DNA of 64,000 nt from Alphaproteobacteria bacterium (GTDB taxonomy: Bacteria; Pseudomonadota; Alphaproteobacteria; Sphingomonadales; Sphingomonadaceae): the NCBI GenBank assembly GCA_018823905.1, contig JAHJHL010000033.1, forward strand, positions 31,938 through 95,937. Direction: 5' to 3'. Position numbers and translations under genes: made by a program. Under the pieces are notes generated by a model. The model worked only from the letters and a program-made list of their open reading frames with translations, was not told where the DNA came from and searched no databases. Of this stretch, positions 62,687 through 64,000 are shown piece by piece; within the stretch, counting starts at the first letter, position 1; each line of letters opens with the position of its first letter.

Positions 62687-63583
62687 ATGTGGAGAGCGCA
62701 TTTCGTGGCTTTTGAGGAACATCCGAGTTTCCGGCGCCCAAGCGTCACGACAAAACTTTGGAGATATGTCGATCTGCCAAAGTTCGTCGCGCTGCTCACT
62801 GCTCGAAAGCTCTGGCTGACCAATGCAGAAGTTTTGGCGGCCGATGATCCTCATGAGGGGACGCTGTCATCAGGTCAGTTTGCACATCGAATTTTGAAGT
62901 CTGTCGATGACTTAGGGGGCAGGCACAAAGAATTTATCATAAAAAATTACAGCGAACGCAGCACTGAAAAAACACCTGAGGGCGCCTTCAATGCATATAT
63001 GATGGAGCAAGAACAAATAAATATAATGACTCTATCGGGCCGCAGGAATTATTTTATAAATTGCTGGCATTCTGCTGAACATGAATCGGTAGCGATGTGG
63101 CGCATATATGGATCACCCGGCCCCGGTATCGCTATAATATCTAATAGTGCTCGAATTGAATCGGCGATAGATAACAAAGATAAAAAGATATATATTGGTC
63201 AGGTTACTTATTTTGATGAATTTCGAGATAGCATTGACTGGTCAAACCAGTTTAATGTCATAATGTCAAAACGAATTAGTTTTGAATATGAGAAAGAGGT
63301 GCGGATAGTATATTGGAGAACCGGTAGTTATCATGATCCAATATCGAAGTTTTCATGGAACAAAGACACGTTTAGGTTTGAAGAATTAATTGATAACCCA
63401 AATCCGCTCGACGCGGGCATCGAGCTATCTTGTGATATTGACACCTTGATTGAGTGTGTAATCGTTTCGCCGCTTGCACCCCCTTGGTATGCCGCTGCAA
63501 TCGTCGCACTTCGAGACAAGCTCGGATACAAATTTCCAGTCGTTGAATCCAACCTGTTGAAAGCGCCCGCGACATTGGCTTAG
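62687..63583 (+). CDS. DUF2971-like accessory protein
   Basis: 298-aa protein in markedly AT-rich DNA. LWRYVDLPKFVALLTARKLW then LTNAEVLAADDPHEG, and NCWHSAEHESVAMWRIYG with GPGIAIISNSARI, match the DUF2971-type pattern (a domain found in many phage- and defence-associated accessory genes). The biochemical function of the domain is unknown. The start is uncertain: an ATG at 62687 or a GTG a few codons later. It lies just downstream of tRNA-Pro and its composition differs strongly from the neighbours, so it was probably acquired by transfer. Confidence 0.65.
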   Translation: MWRAHFVAFEEHPSFRRPSVTTKLWRYVDLPKFVALLTARKLWLTNAEVLAADDPHEGTLSSGQFAHRILKSVDDLGGRHKEFIIKNYSERSTEKTPEGAFNAYMMEQEQINIMTLSGRRNYFINCWHSAEHESVAMWRIYGSPGPGIAIISNSARIESAIDNKDKKIYIGQVTYFDEFRDSIDWSNQFNVIMSKRISFEYEKEVRIVYWRTGSYHDPISKFSWNKDTFRFEELIDNPNPLDAGIELSCDIDTLIECVIVSPLAPPWYAAAIVALRDKLGYKFPVVESNLLKAPATLA

Positions 63584-63660
63584 CAACGGCGTTTGGGAAA
63601 TCGACTGCATGTCGTTTGACACACACCCGACTCATGCCCTTATGAGGCTCCCGACCGATG

Positions 63661-63684
63661 CACCCGCCGCTTTTTGAGCGGGTG
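63661..63684. terminator. Hairpin upstream of the small ORF
   Basis: Arms CACCCGC (63661 on) and GCGGGTG (to 63684) with a 10-nt T-rich loop lie after the DUF2971-like gene and before a small ORF. A T-run after the stem is lacking. Confidence 0.4.
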
Positions 63685-63703
63685 TCGGTTGGAGTAAACC
63701 AAC

Positions 63704-63868
63704 ATGGCAATCACTACCCTCCCCGCTCGCGACGTGGTGTTTCTGACTGCGCTCGCCGACTTCCTCTTGGCGTCTGGCAGCGACCGGGCCGCCGATGCCG
63801 TTCTCTCAGCGATTAAACCCGCATGTGCCGACGGACACACCGACGATGAAGCTTTCCCGCGCGGTTGA
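63704..63868 (+). CDS. Small 54-aa protein, function unknown
   Basis: ORF with an upstream GGAG and a protein MAITTLPARDVVFLTALADF, LLASGSDRAADAVLSAIKPA and an acidic end. No family is recognised. The high alanine and codon use resemble the host genes more than the DUF2971-like gene does. It may be real but evidence is thin. Confidence 0.4.
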   Translation: MAITTLPARDVVFLTALADFLLASGSDRAADAVLSAIKPACADGHTDDEAFPRG

Positions 63869-63953
63869 TTCATACACCATGGTTGTGGTGTTCTATTGAA
63901 CGAAAAGCTCTAGGTTGAGAGGCTGTTTCGAAGGGCGAGGTTAGGCAGGAAAA

Positions 63954-64000
63954 ATGACACAAGACGAAATTGATATGAAGGTGGCTACCATCTTTTATCA
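63954..64000 (+). CDS. Start of an unidentified gene, cut by window end
   Basis: ATG at 63954 preceded by an AGGA; the visible residues are MTQDEIDMKVATIFY. No family can be assigned from so few residues. Confidence 0.35.
   Translation, partial: MTQDEIDMKVATIFY

Overview
The window reads as a high-GC alphaproteobacterial chromosome, most likely from the Sphingomonadales (Sphingopyxis-like). Reasons: the gene order dusB-ntrB-ntrC-ntrY-ntrX-hfq-hflX facing mazG, a fused ispDF gene, an Hfq with two Sm domains in one chain, TonB-dependent receptors, an autotransporter and a FecI/FecR pair. The genus is an inference from sequence style; no search was run.

Layout. 1-4737: FecR (cut by the window edge) and its ECF sigma factor, then a large autotransporter. 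5134-15437: a beta-glucan utilisation locus with a GH6 glucanase, a divergent LacI-type regulator, a GH3 beta-glucosidase, a TonB-dependent receptor and two MFS sugar transporters; paired palindromic operators lie between the regulator and the GH3 gene. 15488-19403: otsB, a GH15 enzyme and otsA, joined by ATGA overlaps. 19414-35118: a genomic island of about 15.7 kb between otsA and tRNA-Ser(UGA). It is bounded by a direct repeat that includes the last 15 nt of the tRNA and carries a tyrosine integrase next to the tRNA. 35104-43344: tRNA-Ser, cell-wall genes (mltB-like, rlpA-like, dacC-like), then tmk, holB, metG, tatD, a PhnP-like hydrolase and a 58-aa membrane protein. 43457-53420: mazG facing hflX, hfq, ntrX, ntrY, ntrC, ntrB and dusB. 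53516-61824: ispDF, pncC, ratA, lipA, a carbonic anhydrase, a membrane protein, a thioesterase, ettA and an M28 peptidase. 61971-64000: an Ala-rich lipoprotein, tRNA-Pro(UGG), and then low-GC accessory DNA that probably opens a second island.

The tRNA-Ser island looks defensive. It holds an HrgA-like nuclease, a PLD-superfamily endonuclease with two different DNA methyltransferases, a HicA-like toxin gene followed by an unrecognised 672-aa protein with a ParB-like segment, an AlpA-like regulator, a SEC-C protein with a PD-(D/E)XK-like core, an IS110-type element, a nucleotidyltransferase-HEPN fusion and a sigma-70 region-4-like protein overlapping the integrase. The HicA-like/ParB-like pair is the best candidate for an undescribed system, because no HicB is present and the partner is large and unfamiliar.

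The backbone genes fit together as follows. The GH6, GH3, TonB and MFS genes would cut, import and use cello-oligosaccharides under LacI control. The ots genes would make trehalose and the GH15 enzyme may trim a related glucoside. The ntr operon links nitrogen signalling to tRNA modification and RNA chaperoning. Several start sites are non-ATG (ATT for lacI; TTG for the GH3 enzyme, the D12 methylase and the carboxypeptidase; GTG for the PLD nuclease and the sigma-like protein) and are explained entry by entry.
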